DNA from: an uncultured Sphingorhabdus sp.
GTDB taxonomy: Bacteria; Pseudomonadota; Alphaproteobacteria; Sphingomonadales; Sphingomonadaceae
NCBI GenBank assembly: GCA_947501885.1
Contig: CANMXN010000002.1
Span: forward strand, 1-64,000
Reading direction: 5' to 3'
Length of the DNA stretch: 64,000 bases
The translations under genes were made by a program, and so were the position numbers. Below the pieces are notes generated by a model, which was given only the letters and a program-made list of their open reading frames with translations, did no database searches and was not told where the DNA came from. Positions 17,312 to 25,540 of the stretch are shown one piece after another (within the stretch, counting starts at the first letter, position 1; every line of letters starts with the position of its first letter).

Positions 17312-18218
17312 CCAGATCCAATCTTACGTCATGGTCATCTGGCATATCAGCAACAAAAGATTTGAGCGCCTCATCATCAGCAGAAATATGAATCATAATC
17401 GTTACTAGCTGATCACCGCGCTTATCAGCGCTGCCTTTTTTGGAAAAACCTTTGCCTTTCAAACGCATCTTTGTACCGCCATTTGTGCCTGCTGGTAGAG
17501 TAAGCAAAACAGCACCATCCACAGTCGGCACTTTTACCTTTGCGCCATTGACAGCTTCTTTGAGCGTTATCGGCAAATCAAGCAGGATATTATCACCTTC
17601 TCGTTCAAAAAAAGGATGTTTCCCAATAGAAATCGACACCATAGCATCGCCATTGCCGCCAGGCCCAGGATGCCCTTTACCTTTAAGGCGAATTTGCGTT
17701 CCTTTTACAACACCTGCGGGTAATTTCACTTCAATCGTTTTACCATCATTTAAGGTAATACGCTGCGGTAGCAATTTGGCGGCATCGGTAAAGGAAACCA
17801 AATGTTGATAAGCAATATTCGCGCCTTTTGCGGGCGGTCTTGCATGTGATTGTGGACGCTGCGCTTGTGCCCCGCCACCGCCAAAAAGCCCATCAAACAT
17901 ATCACCCAAATCTATACCACCGCCAAAATCAAAACTGCCTGCCCCTGCTCCGCCTGGGTTGCCGCTAAAACCGCCAAATCCGGCTGGTGTACGCGGATTA
18001 CCATCACTATCAATCTCACCACGGTCATATTGGCCACGTTTTACTTTATCCGACAATATATCATAGGCTTGCGTAACTTTATTAAACCTGTCCGCAGCTT
18101 TGGGATTATCTTTATTTTTATCAGGGTGTAATTCTTTGGCAAGTTTACGATAGGCTGATTTGATAGTTTTTTCATCTGCGCTTTTCGATACGCCTAATAG
18201 AGAATAGAGGTCCGACAT
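17304..18218 (-). CDS. DnaJ-like co-chaperone (J domain plus DnaJ C-terminal domain, no zinc finger)
   Basis: 304 residues. The J domain occupies residues 3-68 (LYSLLGVSKSADEKTIKSAY) with the HPD tripeptide needed to stimulate Hsp70. Then comes a Gly/Phe-rich linker (about 75-125) and two C-terminal substrate-binding subdomains (about 130-300) with the KLPAGVVKGTQIRLKGKG motif. The four CxxCxGxG zinc motifs of true DnaJ are missing, so this is a CbpA-like type. It heads the operon with the BrkB-like gene and fabI. Confidence 0.92.
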   Translation of the reverse strand: MSDLYSLLGVSKSADEKTIKSAYRKLAKELHPDKNKDNPKAADRFNKVTQAYDILSDKVKRGQYDRGEIDSDGNPRTPAGFGGFSGNPGGAGAGSFDFGGGIDLGDMFDGLFGGGGAQAQRPQSHARPPAKGANIAYQHLVSFTDAAKLLPQRITLNDGKTIEVKLPAGVVKGTQIRLKGKGHPGPGGNGDAMVSISIGKHPFFEREGDNILLDLPITLKEAVNGAKVKVPTVDGAVLLTLPAGTNGGTKMRLKGKGFSKKGSADKRGDQLVTIMIHISADDEALKSFVADMPDDHDVRLDLGV

Positions 18219-18548
18219 ATATGTTCCGTTTTACCTTGTTAATACACTAATATGATTATCGGTACAGATGTTTTCAATCAGGCATTGGCGAATATTGTTA
18301 AAAGTGGATGATCGCAAGCAAAAAATAGAGCTTGCACTATGGTCAGCTTGGGTATTTCAACAATATGACAGGGTGAAAATCATATTTCTTCGACAAATGT
18401 GCATAAAAATACGACATTATATCACATGATAAGGCTTCTAAGTATTGATAATATAATCTATGATCCATTAATATAGACTCTAAATCAGCCTCATAATATA
18501 GCGAAATATCATCTCCAATATCAATCTAACATTAGAATTGAGCCTATA
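18219..18548. other. Divergent intergenic region
   Basis: About 330 AT-rich bases between the divergent dnaJ-like and pdxH genes. It should contain both promoters. I see no gene remnant, hairpin or known operator. Confidence 0.6.
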
Positions 18549-19136
18549 ATGAACATGAATGATGCAGATCCTTTTGCACTATTTTCTCAATGGCTTAGCG
18601 ACGCTGAGCAATCCGAACCTAATGATCCCAATTCGATGGCGCTCACTACCGTTGCAGCGAATGGGCAGCCTTCAAGCCGCATGGTCCTATTAAAAGGGCA
18701 TAGCAAAGATGGCTTCATATTTTACACCAATTTGGGGAGTAGAAAAGCCAATGAAATCAACGAAACGGCAAAGGTATCAACACTTTTCCATTGGAAAAGT
18801 CTACGCCGACAAATCCGCATTGAAGGCTCTATAAATCCTGTTGATGATTTGACCGCCGACGCCTATTTCGCTAGCCGTTCACGCAGTTCGCAGTTGGGGG
18901 CATGGGCATCTGATCAATCAAAACCGCTTAATGACCGCCAGATATTCGAAGATCGCTTCAAGGAATATGAAGAAAAATTCGCAGGACTTGAAGTTCCTCG
19001 CCCACCAAATTGGTCAGGTTATTGCATAACGCCCCATAAGATAGAATTTTGGATGGACCGCGAATTTCGTTTGCATGAACGCTGGTTATTTGAACGCAAG
19101 GGCAAAGAATGGCAGCGCGGAATGCTCTATCCATAA
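18549..19136 (+). CDS. pdxH: Pyridoxamine 5'-phosphate oxidase
   Basis: 195 residues. FMN enzyme that oxidises pyridoxamine or pyridoxine 5'-phosphate to pyridoxal 5'-phosphate. Motifs include SSRMVLLKGHSKDGFIFYTN, RRQIRIEG and SRSRSSQLGAWAS, the C-terminal FWMDREFRLHERW segment and the terminal RGMLYP, all standard for PdxH. No strong ribosome site is visible; ATG at 18549 and ATG at 18555 are both possible. A PhzF-like gene follows 34 bases downstream. Confidence 0.95.
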   Translation: MNMNDADPFALFSQWLSDAEQSEPNDPNSMALTTVAANGQPSSRMVLLKGHSKDGFIFYTNLGSRKANEINETAKVSTLFHWKSLRRQIRIEGSINPVDDLTADAYFASRSRSSQLGAWASDQSKPLNDRQIFEDRFKEYEEKFAGLEVPRPPNWSGYCITPHKIEFWMDREFRLHERWLFERKGKEWQRGMLYP

Positions 19137-19170
19137 ATATTTTTAATCAATAGTTTAAAAGAAGATTATT

Positions 19171-19992
19171 ATGAAAACTCAGCTTCCTTATTGCCATATT
19201 AATGCCTTTGGTGATGGCCCTTTTCGGGGCAATCAAGCCGCCGTTATACCGCTGGAAACATGGCTCGATAATGATATTTTACAGGCTATTGGTGAGGAAA
19301 ATAATTTTGCTGAGACCGCTTTCTTCATTCCCGATAGGAGCGGCAAAGCCGATTATGAATTACGCTGGTTCACACCAGAACTTGAAATTGCACTATGCGG
19401 CCATGCAACATTGGCGAGCGGTTTTTATTTGCTCAATCATTATCATGAAAAAGAGAGCATTACATTTCATACCCGCAAAGCAGGAATATTAGAGGTGAAA
19501 CGAGCAGCAGATGATGAATATTCGGTCGCTCTTCCAGCCTATCCGCCCAGACAAGAAGAAATGCCAAACTGGGCACCAGCACTCGACATAAATGGAATAT
19601 TGCCAAAAGAGCATCATTTCCATGAAGGGCGTTACCACATTTTTCTCTTTGAAAATACAGAACAAATTTTATCGCTTGAACCGCATTTTGCTGGGCTCAT
19701 AGATGCCGCTGGCGATAGTCAATTTATCTGCACAGCACCAGCCGATGAACAAACAGATTATGATGTCATCAGCCGCGTTTTTGTACCCGGTGCTGGCGTC
19801 AACGAAGACAGCGTAACGGGCAGCGCTCATGCAGTTTTAACACCTTTTTGGACAAATAAATTAGGCCATGATAGTTTTACAGCCCATCAAGCCAGCAAAA
19901 GAGGCGGCACTTTAAAATGTTCCATTGCTGGCGACAAGGTTTGGCTCGGCGGTAAATGCGCTAAGGTCGTAGAAGGCGTATTTACCTTATAA
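19171..19992 (+). CDS. PhzF family isomerase/epimerase-like protein
   Basis: 273 residues, close to the usual PhzF length. Two diaminopimelate-epimerase-like halves. The conserved Glu of the active site is in NNFAETAFF (about residue 46), the first-half motif is ALCGHATLAS, and the second-half motif NEDSVTGSAHAVL is the family signature. PhzF itself isomerises a phenazine precursor, but most members act in other, unknown pathways, and no phenazine genes are present here. Probably co-transcribed with pdxH. Confidence 0.9.
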   Translation: MKTQLPYCHINAFGDGPFRGNQAAVIPLETWLDNDILQAIGEENNFAETAFFIPDRSGKADYELRWFTPELEIALCGHATLASGFYLLNHYHEKESITFHTRKAGILEVKRAADDEYSVALPAYPPRQEEMPNWAPALDINGILPKEHHFHEGRYHIFLFENTEQILSLEPHFAGLIDAAGDSQFICTAPADEQTDYDVISRVFVPGAGVNEDSVTGSAHAVLTPFWTNKLGHDSFTAHQASKRGGTLKCSIAGDKVWLGGKCAKVVEGVFTL

Positions 19993-20009
19993 AATTTTAA
20001 ATGATAAAG

Positions 20010-20333
20010 TTAGATAAAATATCGCTCATCATTGTCACCACCCTCTAAACAAACCTCTAAATCACTCGCACTGCGGCAAGAGACTTTTTTTAGTGCATCT
20101 AATGAGGGGTAAACCAGCATCATAAGTAGTATTACGACTGTAATCCCTATCGCCCATAATTTCCATGAAGGAACATCATATTGTATGAAGCTACCTTGCT
20201 TTTTTCTTTTAACCTCACTTTTTCTGTATTTCTCAGAAACCCAATAACCCGCAAAAATAACGCCAAGGCCAAGCATTGTATACAATATAGTTGCAGTTAT
20301 TGAGGTTACGATTTCATATAAATTCTCTATCAT
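20010..20333 (-). CDS. Small two-span membrane protein, unknown
   Basis: 107 residues. Hydrophobic spans at about 12-31 (SITATILYTMLGLGVIFAGY) and 58-77 (LWAIGITVVILLMMLVYP) flank a basic cytoplasmic loop (KYRKSEVKRKKQG); the C-terminal tail has two Cys (SCRSASDLEVC). It starts 14 bases after the serine hydrolase gene, so probably the same transcript. No family recognised. Confidence 0.6.
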   Translation of the reverse strand: MIENLYEIVTSITATILYTMLGLGVIFAGYWVSEKYRKSEVKRKKQGSFIQYDVPSWKLWAIGITVVILLMMLVYPSLDALKKVSCRSASDLEVCLEGGDNDERYFI

Positions 20334-20347
20334 ATTTATTTCTTAAT

Positions 20348-21547
20348 TCAACTCTCTGGAAATTTATTCATCACAATTTCTAACTGATCAAAAACAGGGC
20401 GCAATTTGCTATCTTCGGTCTTTCCCATACGCACAATTGTAACTTTATGATTGGGTGAAGAAATTACGCTTTGCCCCAGATGCCCAAGCATCCCAAAGAT
20501 ATTTTCACGACCCCTTCCATCAAATAATATGGGATTACGGCCATCAGGACGCGGTTTATTAAGCCATGTTTGACCACCATAAGCAGGATCATTCGGGCTA
20601 GATGTGCGCATAAAGCGGGTCCAGCTTGTCGGTAGAAGCTGCGCTCCCTTAACCGAACCATTGTTGCGCAAAAATTCACCCAATTTCGCCCAATCACGCG
20701 CACTACCATGTATCATTGAACCACCAAGCATTGTGCCATTACGGTCAAATTCAGGTACCATAGTGGTGATACCCAATGGATCGAATAAGCGCCCTTTAGC
20801 AAATTCTAACATAGCATTACGGCGCACCACGGGGTCTTTACTATCCGTCAATATATTGGTCATGATGTCAGCAAGTATATGCGTGGTCGCACTACTATAT
20901 TCAAATTTTTCACCAGGATTTGCTTCTAATTGACGAGCTTGCGCATATTGAGCAACATTTTCGCGCCCATCAAGAAATAGCATGCGCGTTGTATCAGCAT
21001 CATAGATAGCCTTACCCTGTTCTGGAACAGGCCCTTCACTATGATCTAAGCCCGATGACATTTGTAGTAAGTGACGCAACGTTATTTTACTGCGAGGGTC
21101 AGCAGGACTGCTCCAAGTCTCAACGGGTGCTGGATCATCCAAAACCAAGCGGCCATCAGCAACCATCAAGCCCACCAATGTCGCAGTCATAGTTTTTGCC
21201 ATAGACCAACTGATTAAAGGTGTGCTTTCATTATAACCTGGCGCATAACGTTCCGCAACCACACGACCTTTATACATGATTACCATCGCACGTGTTTCGG
21301 CCAAATCACGGCGTTCAAAAAAAGGCCTCATTGCATCATATAGATCATTTTGAGAAACATCTGCATCATCGACAATATTGATAATCGAATTATCTGCTAA
21401 TTCTTGCGATTGCTCATCAGGTAATAATGGTTCAGGGCCTTTTATCTCATCTGAGCAAGCAGATAATGAAAGATATAGTCCTAATGCTATGATTTTGGCA
21501 CTTCTTGAAAAAGCTGTTGCCTTTGCCATGATTTTGTCTTTACCCAT
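20348..21547 (-). CDS. Serine hydrolase of the beta-lactamase (class C / penicillin-binding-like) family, lipoprotein
   Basis: About 399 residues if the ATG at 21547 is used; the ATG at 21529 is equally possible, and the in-frame TTG at 21598 would run into the divergent gene. The N-terminus is a lipoprotein signal with lipobox LSAC. The active-site SxxK is in SWSMAKTMTATLVG, the second motif is YSS (KFEYSSATTH), and a C-terminal GHLGQ takes the place of KTG, as in esterase-type family VIII members. Likely role: periplasmic esterase, amidase or DD-peptidase; true beta-lactamase activity is not indicated. A divergent small gene begins 40 bases away. Confidence 0.88.
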   Translation of the reverse strand: MGKDKIMAKATAFSRSAKIIALGLYLSLSACSDEIKGPEPLLPDEQSQELADNSIINIVDDADVSQNDLYDAMRPFFERRDLAETRAMVIMYKGRVVAERYAPGYNESTPLISWSMAKTMTATLVGLMVADGRLVLDDPAPVETWSSPADPRSKITLRHLLQMSSGLDHSEGPVPEQGKAIYDADTTRMLFLDGRENVAQYAQARQLEANPGEKFEYSSATTHILADIMTNILTDSKDPVVRRNAMLEFAKGRLFDPLGITTMVPEFDRNGTMLGGSMIHGSARDWAKLGEFLRNNGSVKGAQLLPTSWTRFMRTSSPNDPAYGGQTWLNKPRPDGRNPILFDGRGRENIFGMLGHLGQSVISSPNHKVTIVRMGKTEDSKLRPVFDQLEIVMNKFPES

Positions 21548-21587
21548 TATGATTACTATCGAACGACTATCACCTCGGGAAGTTAAT

Positions 21588-21947
21588 ATGGCAACCAAAA
21601 CTTTAAAGCCGCTAAGAAAATTACATATATTTGGTTATATCATTCTCTTAATATTGGTTCTTATCATTGCAATTTTTATTTATAATTTTGCATCTTTAAA
21701 GGGTAACGCACAATTGGGGGCTTCTTATGCTGCGCATGTGACATGTTCGTGCCGTTATATTGAAGGACGTTCGCTCGAAGATTGTCAAAAAGATTTTGAA
21801 GCTGGTATGGAAATTGTTAGCCTATCTGATGATCCAGATAATAAGCGTATGACGGCTTATGTCCCTTTCCTAGCCGAAGCTATAGCAGAAAGACGCGGTG
21901 AATTTGGTTGTATTCAATTAAATGAAGAAGAAATAGACGCGCTTTAA
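21588..21947 (+). CDS. Small membrane-anchored protein with cysteine-rich segment, unknown
   Basis: 119 residues from the ATG at 21588, preceded by GGAAG at good spacing; the open frame extends further upstream but only as antisense to the serine hydrolase. One N-terminal span (about 13-35, [19 protein letters not shown]), then an exported domain with three Cys in [17 protein letters not shown] and a fourth near the C-terminus (FGCIQL), suitable for disulfides. Divergent from the serine hydrolase, so the two may share a promoter region. It overlaps the mnmA stop end-to-end by 4 bases. Confidence 0.7.
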   Translation: MATKTLKPLRKLHIFGYIILLILVLIIAIFIYNFASLKGNAQLGASYAAHVTCSCRYIEGRSLEDCQKDFEAGMEIVSLSDDPDNKRMTAYVPFLAEAIAERRGEFGCIQLNEEEIDAL

Positions 21948-23086
21948 GCTGCCATCATAGCATCATAAGCACCAACAGTGGACTCTATCCAGCCGCCGCC
22001 AACAACGCGCTCGCCAGCATAAAGCACCGCCGCCTGACCAGGGGCCACACCCAATTCATCATTGATGAAGGATAGCGTTGCATCACCATTTGTATCTTTT
22101 TCAAGCCGAACAGGAACCGGGCGAGACATAGAGCGTACTTTTGCCATTAGCGGTCCGTCATAGTCACCGCCAATCCAATTCATATCTCTTAAATTTGCAC
22201 TATACACAGCCAAAGCTTCTTTTGGGCCGACAATAACATGGCTTTTGCTTGCATCAAGGCGCACCACATATAATGGATCCGCATGACCGCCAATATCAAG
22301 TCCGCGCCTTTGCCCTACTGTATAGTGGATTAAACCTTTATGCTGCCCCATTATAGAGCCATTAATATGTACAATATCGCCGCCTGTTTCTGCATCAGGG
22401 CGTACTTTGCGCACGACAGAGGCATAATCACCATTGGGAACAAAACAAATATCTTGGCTATCGGGTTTTGCTGCGACAATTAGGCCAAGCTCAGTTGCAA
22501 TTTCACGCACCTGCGCTTTGGGCATAGCACCCAGTGGGAAGCGTAAATAGTCTAATTGCTCTTGCGATGTTGCAAACAAAAAGTAGCTTTGATCACGGGC
22601 AGGATCAGCAGCGCGGTGCAGTTCAGATGAACAATCTCCTATTGCACGGCGCACATAATGGCCAGTAGCAAGGCAGTCAGCGCCCAAATCTTTTGCTATC
22701 TTAAATAAATCTGTAAATTTAACCCCCATATTGCATTGTACGCAAGGGATTGGGGTTCGGCCCGCCATATATTCATTAGCAAATTGATCTATCACCGATT
22801 CTTTAAAGCGACTCTCATGGTCAAATACATAATGCGCTATGCCCAAACTATCGCACACTGCCCTTGCATCACGAATATCGCGGCCAGCACAACAACTGCC
22901 TGCACGATTCACGGCTTCGCCATGATCATAGAGCTGTAAAGTGATTCCTATTGTTTCCGCTCCAGTGGTTGCTGCAAGGGCCGCCACGACCGAAGAATCG
23001 ACGCCTCCAGACATGGCAACAACGATTCTTTTGTCCGTTAAATCGCCTTCAAGCTGAAAATCGACATTATTATATTTATTTTTCAT
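21944..23086 (-). CDS. mnmA: tRNA-specific 2-thiouridylase
   Basis: 380 residues. Thiolates U34 of tRNA-Lys, -Glu and -Gln using ATP and sulfur relayed from a cysteine desulfurase. P-loop-like PP motif [17 protein letters not shown] near residue 23; catalytic Cys in [12 protein letters not shown] (about 120); second Cys in [11 protein letters not shown] (about 217); [12 protein letters not shown] near 270. Length and motifs are those of an intact enzyme. Start ATG 23086 has only a weak ribosome site. Confidence 0.96.
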   Translation of the reverse strand: MKNKYNNVDFQLEGDLTDKRIVVAMSGGVDSSVVAALAATTGAETIGITLQLYDHGEAVNRAGSCCAGRDIRDARAVCDSLGIAHYVFDHESRFKESVIDQFANEYMAGRTPIPCVQCNMGVKFTDLFKIAKDLGADCLATGHYVRRAIGDCSSELHRAADPARDQSYFLFATSQEQLDYLRFPLGAMPKAQVREIATELGLIVAAKPDSQDICFVPNGDYASVVRKVRPDAETGGDIVHINGSIMGQHKGLIHYTVGQRRGLDIGGHADPLYVVRLDASKSHVIVGPKEALAVYSANLRDMNWIGGDYDGPLMAKVRSMSRPVPVRLEKDTNGDATLSFINDELGVAPGQAAVLYAGERVVGGGWIESTVGAYDAMMAA

Positions 23087-23246
23087 AGCTGCTTTTATTT
23101 ATATCTTTATCGTGAAAAGGCTAGTTTTACGTCATATTTTCTCATTTTGGAACATAATCCATTAGGAATATATAACATAATTTAACTTTACCTAATGGCT
23201 TCTAAAAGAGGCTTTTACCAGAATTTATAACCTTTGTCCTATCTCA

Positions 23247-23681
23247 ATGTTCATGGACATGAATTTCCCTCACGACACACTCCAAGAAGAGTCGCAAAAT
23301 GACATGATTGATTTGAACATTATACGTTCATCTATCATTGCATGTGCTAGCGCACGTCAAGCAGGATGCGAAACTGTGAGGATATTACAAAAGTCCAACG
23401 AGAATATATCATATTCTAAAATGGCAGATTCTGTATCGCCACTTAAATCAAGAATAATTTTTTTCGCAAAAACAAATAAATTAAAGCATGATAATTTTAT
23501 ACAAAATATTGTAAAAGGGTCATTTCTTCCAAAGAAGAAACCAATGGGTAGTAATAATTCTAATTATGAATCTGTTGTTAACCTTAAGAATTCAAATTCT
23601 GTAAAATCATCATCTGTAGAACAAAAAATGACAGCAAACAGATTGTCACAAAATAATATATCACAAAGTAATCGAGGGTAA
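23247..23681 (+). CDS. Unknown protein upstream of sciP
   Basis: 144 codons open in very AT-rich DNA, where random stops should be frequent, so it is probably real. There are three in-frame ATGs (23247, 23253, 23259) and no clear ribosome site. The protein is polar, Asn/Ser/Lys-rich, with no signal peptide or membrane span; the N-terminal half (DLNIIRSSIIACASARQAGC) could be helical and the C-terminal half looks disordered. It ends 1 base before the sciP start. No family recognised. Confidence 0.45.
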   Translation: MFMDMNFPHDTLQEESQNDMIDLNIIRSSIIACASARQAGCETVRILQKSNENISYSKMADSVSPLKSRIIFFAKTNKLKHDNFIQNIVKGSFLPKKKPMGSNNSNYESVVNLKNSNSVKSSSVEQKMTANRLSQNNISQSNRG

Positions 23682-23682
23682 T

Positions 23683-23982
23683 ATGATTGAGAATCAAAAA
23701 ATAAAACCAGGGCAAGTCGTTGGCCCATTGGGAGAACCCCTCACAATTGATTCGCTTCCTCCTCCAGAAACTCGTCGCTGGGTTGTGCGGCGCAAAGCCG
23801 AAGTAGTAGCCGCTGTTAATGGCGGATTATTGACGATTGATGAAGTATGCGAACGCTATACGCTCACTCTTGAAGAATTTGCATCATGGCAACGCGCCGT
23901 AGATCGTTCTGGCATGCCAGGTCTTCGCGTTACACGTATCCAACATTACCGTGATTTATATGAGCGTCAGCAGAAATATTAA
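23683..23982 (+). CDS. sciP: CtrA inhibitor SciP (DUF1153)
   Basis: 99 residues. Matches the DUF1153 family: GPLGEPLTIDSLPPPETRRW at the N-terminus, a helix-turn-helix core VVRRKAEVVAAVNGGLLTID / EVCERYTLTLEEFASWQRAV, and RVTRIQHYRDLYERQQKY at the end. In Caulobacter SciP binds CtrA at promoters and blocks transcription activation in G1/swarmer cells, helping to time the cell cycle. GAGGGTAAT precedes the ATG. A strong terminator follows, so the transcript ends here. Confidence 0.95.
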   Translation: MIENQKIKPGQVVGPLGEPLTIDSLPPPETRRWVVRRKAEVVAAVNGGLLTIDEVCERYTLTLEEFASWQRAVDRSGMPGLRVTRIQHYRDLYERQQKY

Positions 23983-24011
23983 TAACTAACTCAATTAAAT
24001 ATTATAAGAAG

Positions 24012-24034
24012 CCCCGCTCCATGCGGGGTTTTTT
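24012..24034 (+). terminator. Rho-independent terminator of sciP
   Basis: Stem CCCCGC (24012-24017) / GCGGGG (24023-24028) with a TCCAT loop and six T residues (24029-24034), 30 bases after the sciP stop. The remaining AT-rich DNA up to 24295 holds no gene that I can see. Confidence 0.93.
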
Positions 24035-24295
24035 GTGCAAAATATCCATAATTATATATAGTTTCAGCGAATGTGATTATATAATACATTCATCCAAGAA
24101 ATTAGTCCTTTAATCGAACTGAAAGCCCATCATCACAAATTAGTATATATGGGCCATAATAAGAAATAGCTATATTGGAACTGTCATTGCTACAATGATT
24201 TATCCTCTACAATATGTTAGTTTTATGTTGCGTTTAGCGTGTAATCTCACATTTTTAATAGTGCTAATCAGCATAGAATATTATTTGGACTAAAT

Positions 24296-25480
24296 ATGAA
24301 CAAACAAACGTTTCAAGATCAAACCACAGTAGATTTGGGCCAACGTCCGACAATGTATGATGGAAATTCATCATCAAACTCTCGAGTAATCATCATATTA
24401 ATCGTGATAACGCTCATTATTGCAGCGGCAGTCACGGCATATTTTTATAGCGCAGCCCCTACCGCTGTACCTGCCGATGAGAATACAGAGGGCCAAGCAC
24501 AGAGTGTGACCGTGATTACACCAAAAATTGAACCTGTTGTTTCTTCTATTAATGCAACAGGCTCTCTTGCTGCACGTAACGAAGTGCCGATTGGCGTCAC
24601 AGGCGAAGGCGGGCGCGTTGCCCGTGTATATGTTGATGCAGGTGACTGGGTTAAGGCGGGGCAAACATTAATCAGTATAGAGCGGTCCGTTCAGACCCAA
24701 CAATTGGCAGCACAGCAAGCGCAAATTAGCATTGCTCAAGCAGATTTAAAATTAGCACAAAGCGAATTAGACCGTGCTGAGCAATTAATTGAGCGAGGCT
24801 TTATATCAAAGGCAGATGTAGATCGCAGAATAGCAACGCGCGATTCGGCGCAAGCACGCGTTAGAGCAGCTCAAGCACAGGCCAATGAACTGCGCGCTCG
24901 TGCTGCGCGTCTTGATATTCGTGCACCTTCATCAGGATATATATTGGAACGCAATGTTGAAACGGGGCAAACCGTATCACAAGGCAATAATAATTTATTC
25001 CGCATGGCACAAAATGGTCAATTAGAATTGCGGGCATCATTGAGCGAAGCGGACTTAGCTGCTATTAAAGTCGGTGAAAGTGCAACAATAACACCTGTTG
25101 GTTCTGAACAACAATTTGAAGGTAATATTTGGGCAATAGCTCCCACTATTAATGCACAAACACGCCAAGGCATGGCGCGTATAGCTGTGCCTTTTGATCC
25201 CGCATTAAGGCCTGGCGGTTTTGCCAGTGCAGCGATAACTACCGCCATACAAAACGCCCCTGTATTACCAACCTCTGCTGTACAAAATGATGGAGTTGAG
25301 AGCTTTGTATATGTTGTTGACAAAGAAAATACGGTTACAAAGCGTATTGTCAAAATTGGCTCTGTTACGGCCAATGGACTTATCATCTCATCAGGATTAA
25401 ACGGCAACGAAAAAGTTGTGCTACGCGCCGGCGGTTTTTTAAGCGAAGGTGTAACTGTTAACCCTGTGACAGAGAATTAA
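24296..25480 (+). CDS. RND efflux periplasmic adaptor (membrane fusion protein)
   Basis: 394 residues. One N-terminal span (about 31-51) anchors it in the inner membrane. Then come a first beta-barrel/lipoyl half (VPIGVTGEGGRVARVYVDAG, DWVKAGQTLISIE), a coiled-coil hairpin (about 130-205) rich in AQA and RAA repeats, and the second lipoyl half with IRAPSSGYILERNVETGQTV-type sequence (the visible start is DIRAPSSGYILE). The beta-barrel domain contains GGFASAAI. Links the RND pump to an outer membrane channel. The pump gene follows after 60 bases; no TolC-type gene is in the window. Confidence 0.93.
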   Translation: MNKQTFQDQTTVDLGQRPTMYDGNSSSNSRVIIILIVITLIIAAAVTAYFYSAAPTAVPADENTEGQAQSVTVITPKIEPVVSSINATGSLAARNEVPIGVTGEGGRVARVYVDAGDWVKAGQTLISIERSVQTQQLAAQQAQISIAQADLKLAQSELDRAEQLIERGFISKADVDRRIATRDSAQARVRAAQAQANELRARAARLDIRAPSSGYILERNVETGQTVSQGNNNLFRMAQNGQLELRASLSEADLAAIKVGESATITPVGSEQQFEGNIWAIAPTINAQTRQGMARIAVPFDPALRPGGFASAAITTAIQNAPVLPTSAVQNDGVESFVYVVDKENTVTKRIVKIGSVTANGLIISSGLNGNEKVVLRAGGFLSEGVTVNPVTEN

Positions 25481-25540
25481 TCATATTATGAATATTTTAC
25501 AATTATATATGAATATATCAGCCCATAGATTGGCAACCTC

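Noticed and set aside
23160-23210. CtrA binding site (TTAA-N7-TTAA) upstream of the sciP unit
   Set aside because: TTAACTTTACCTAAT is near but breaks the second half-site; in DNA this AT-rich such near matches are expected by chance.
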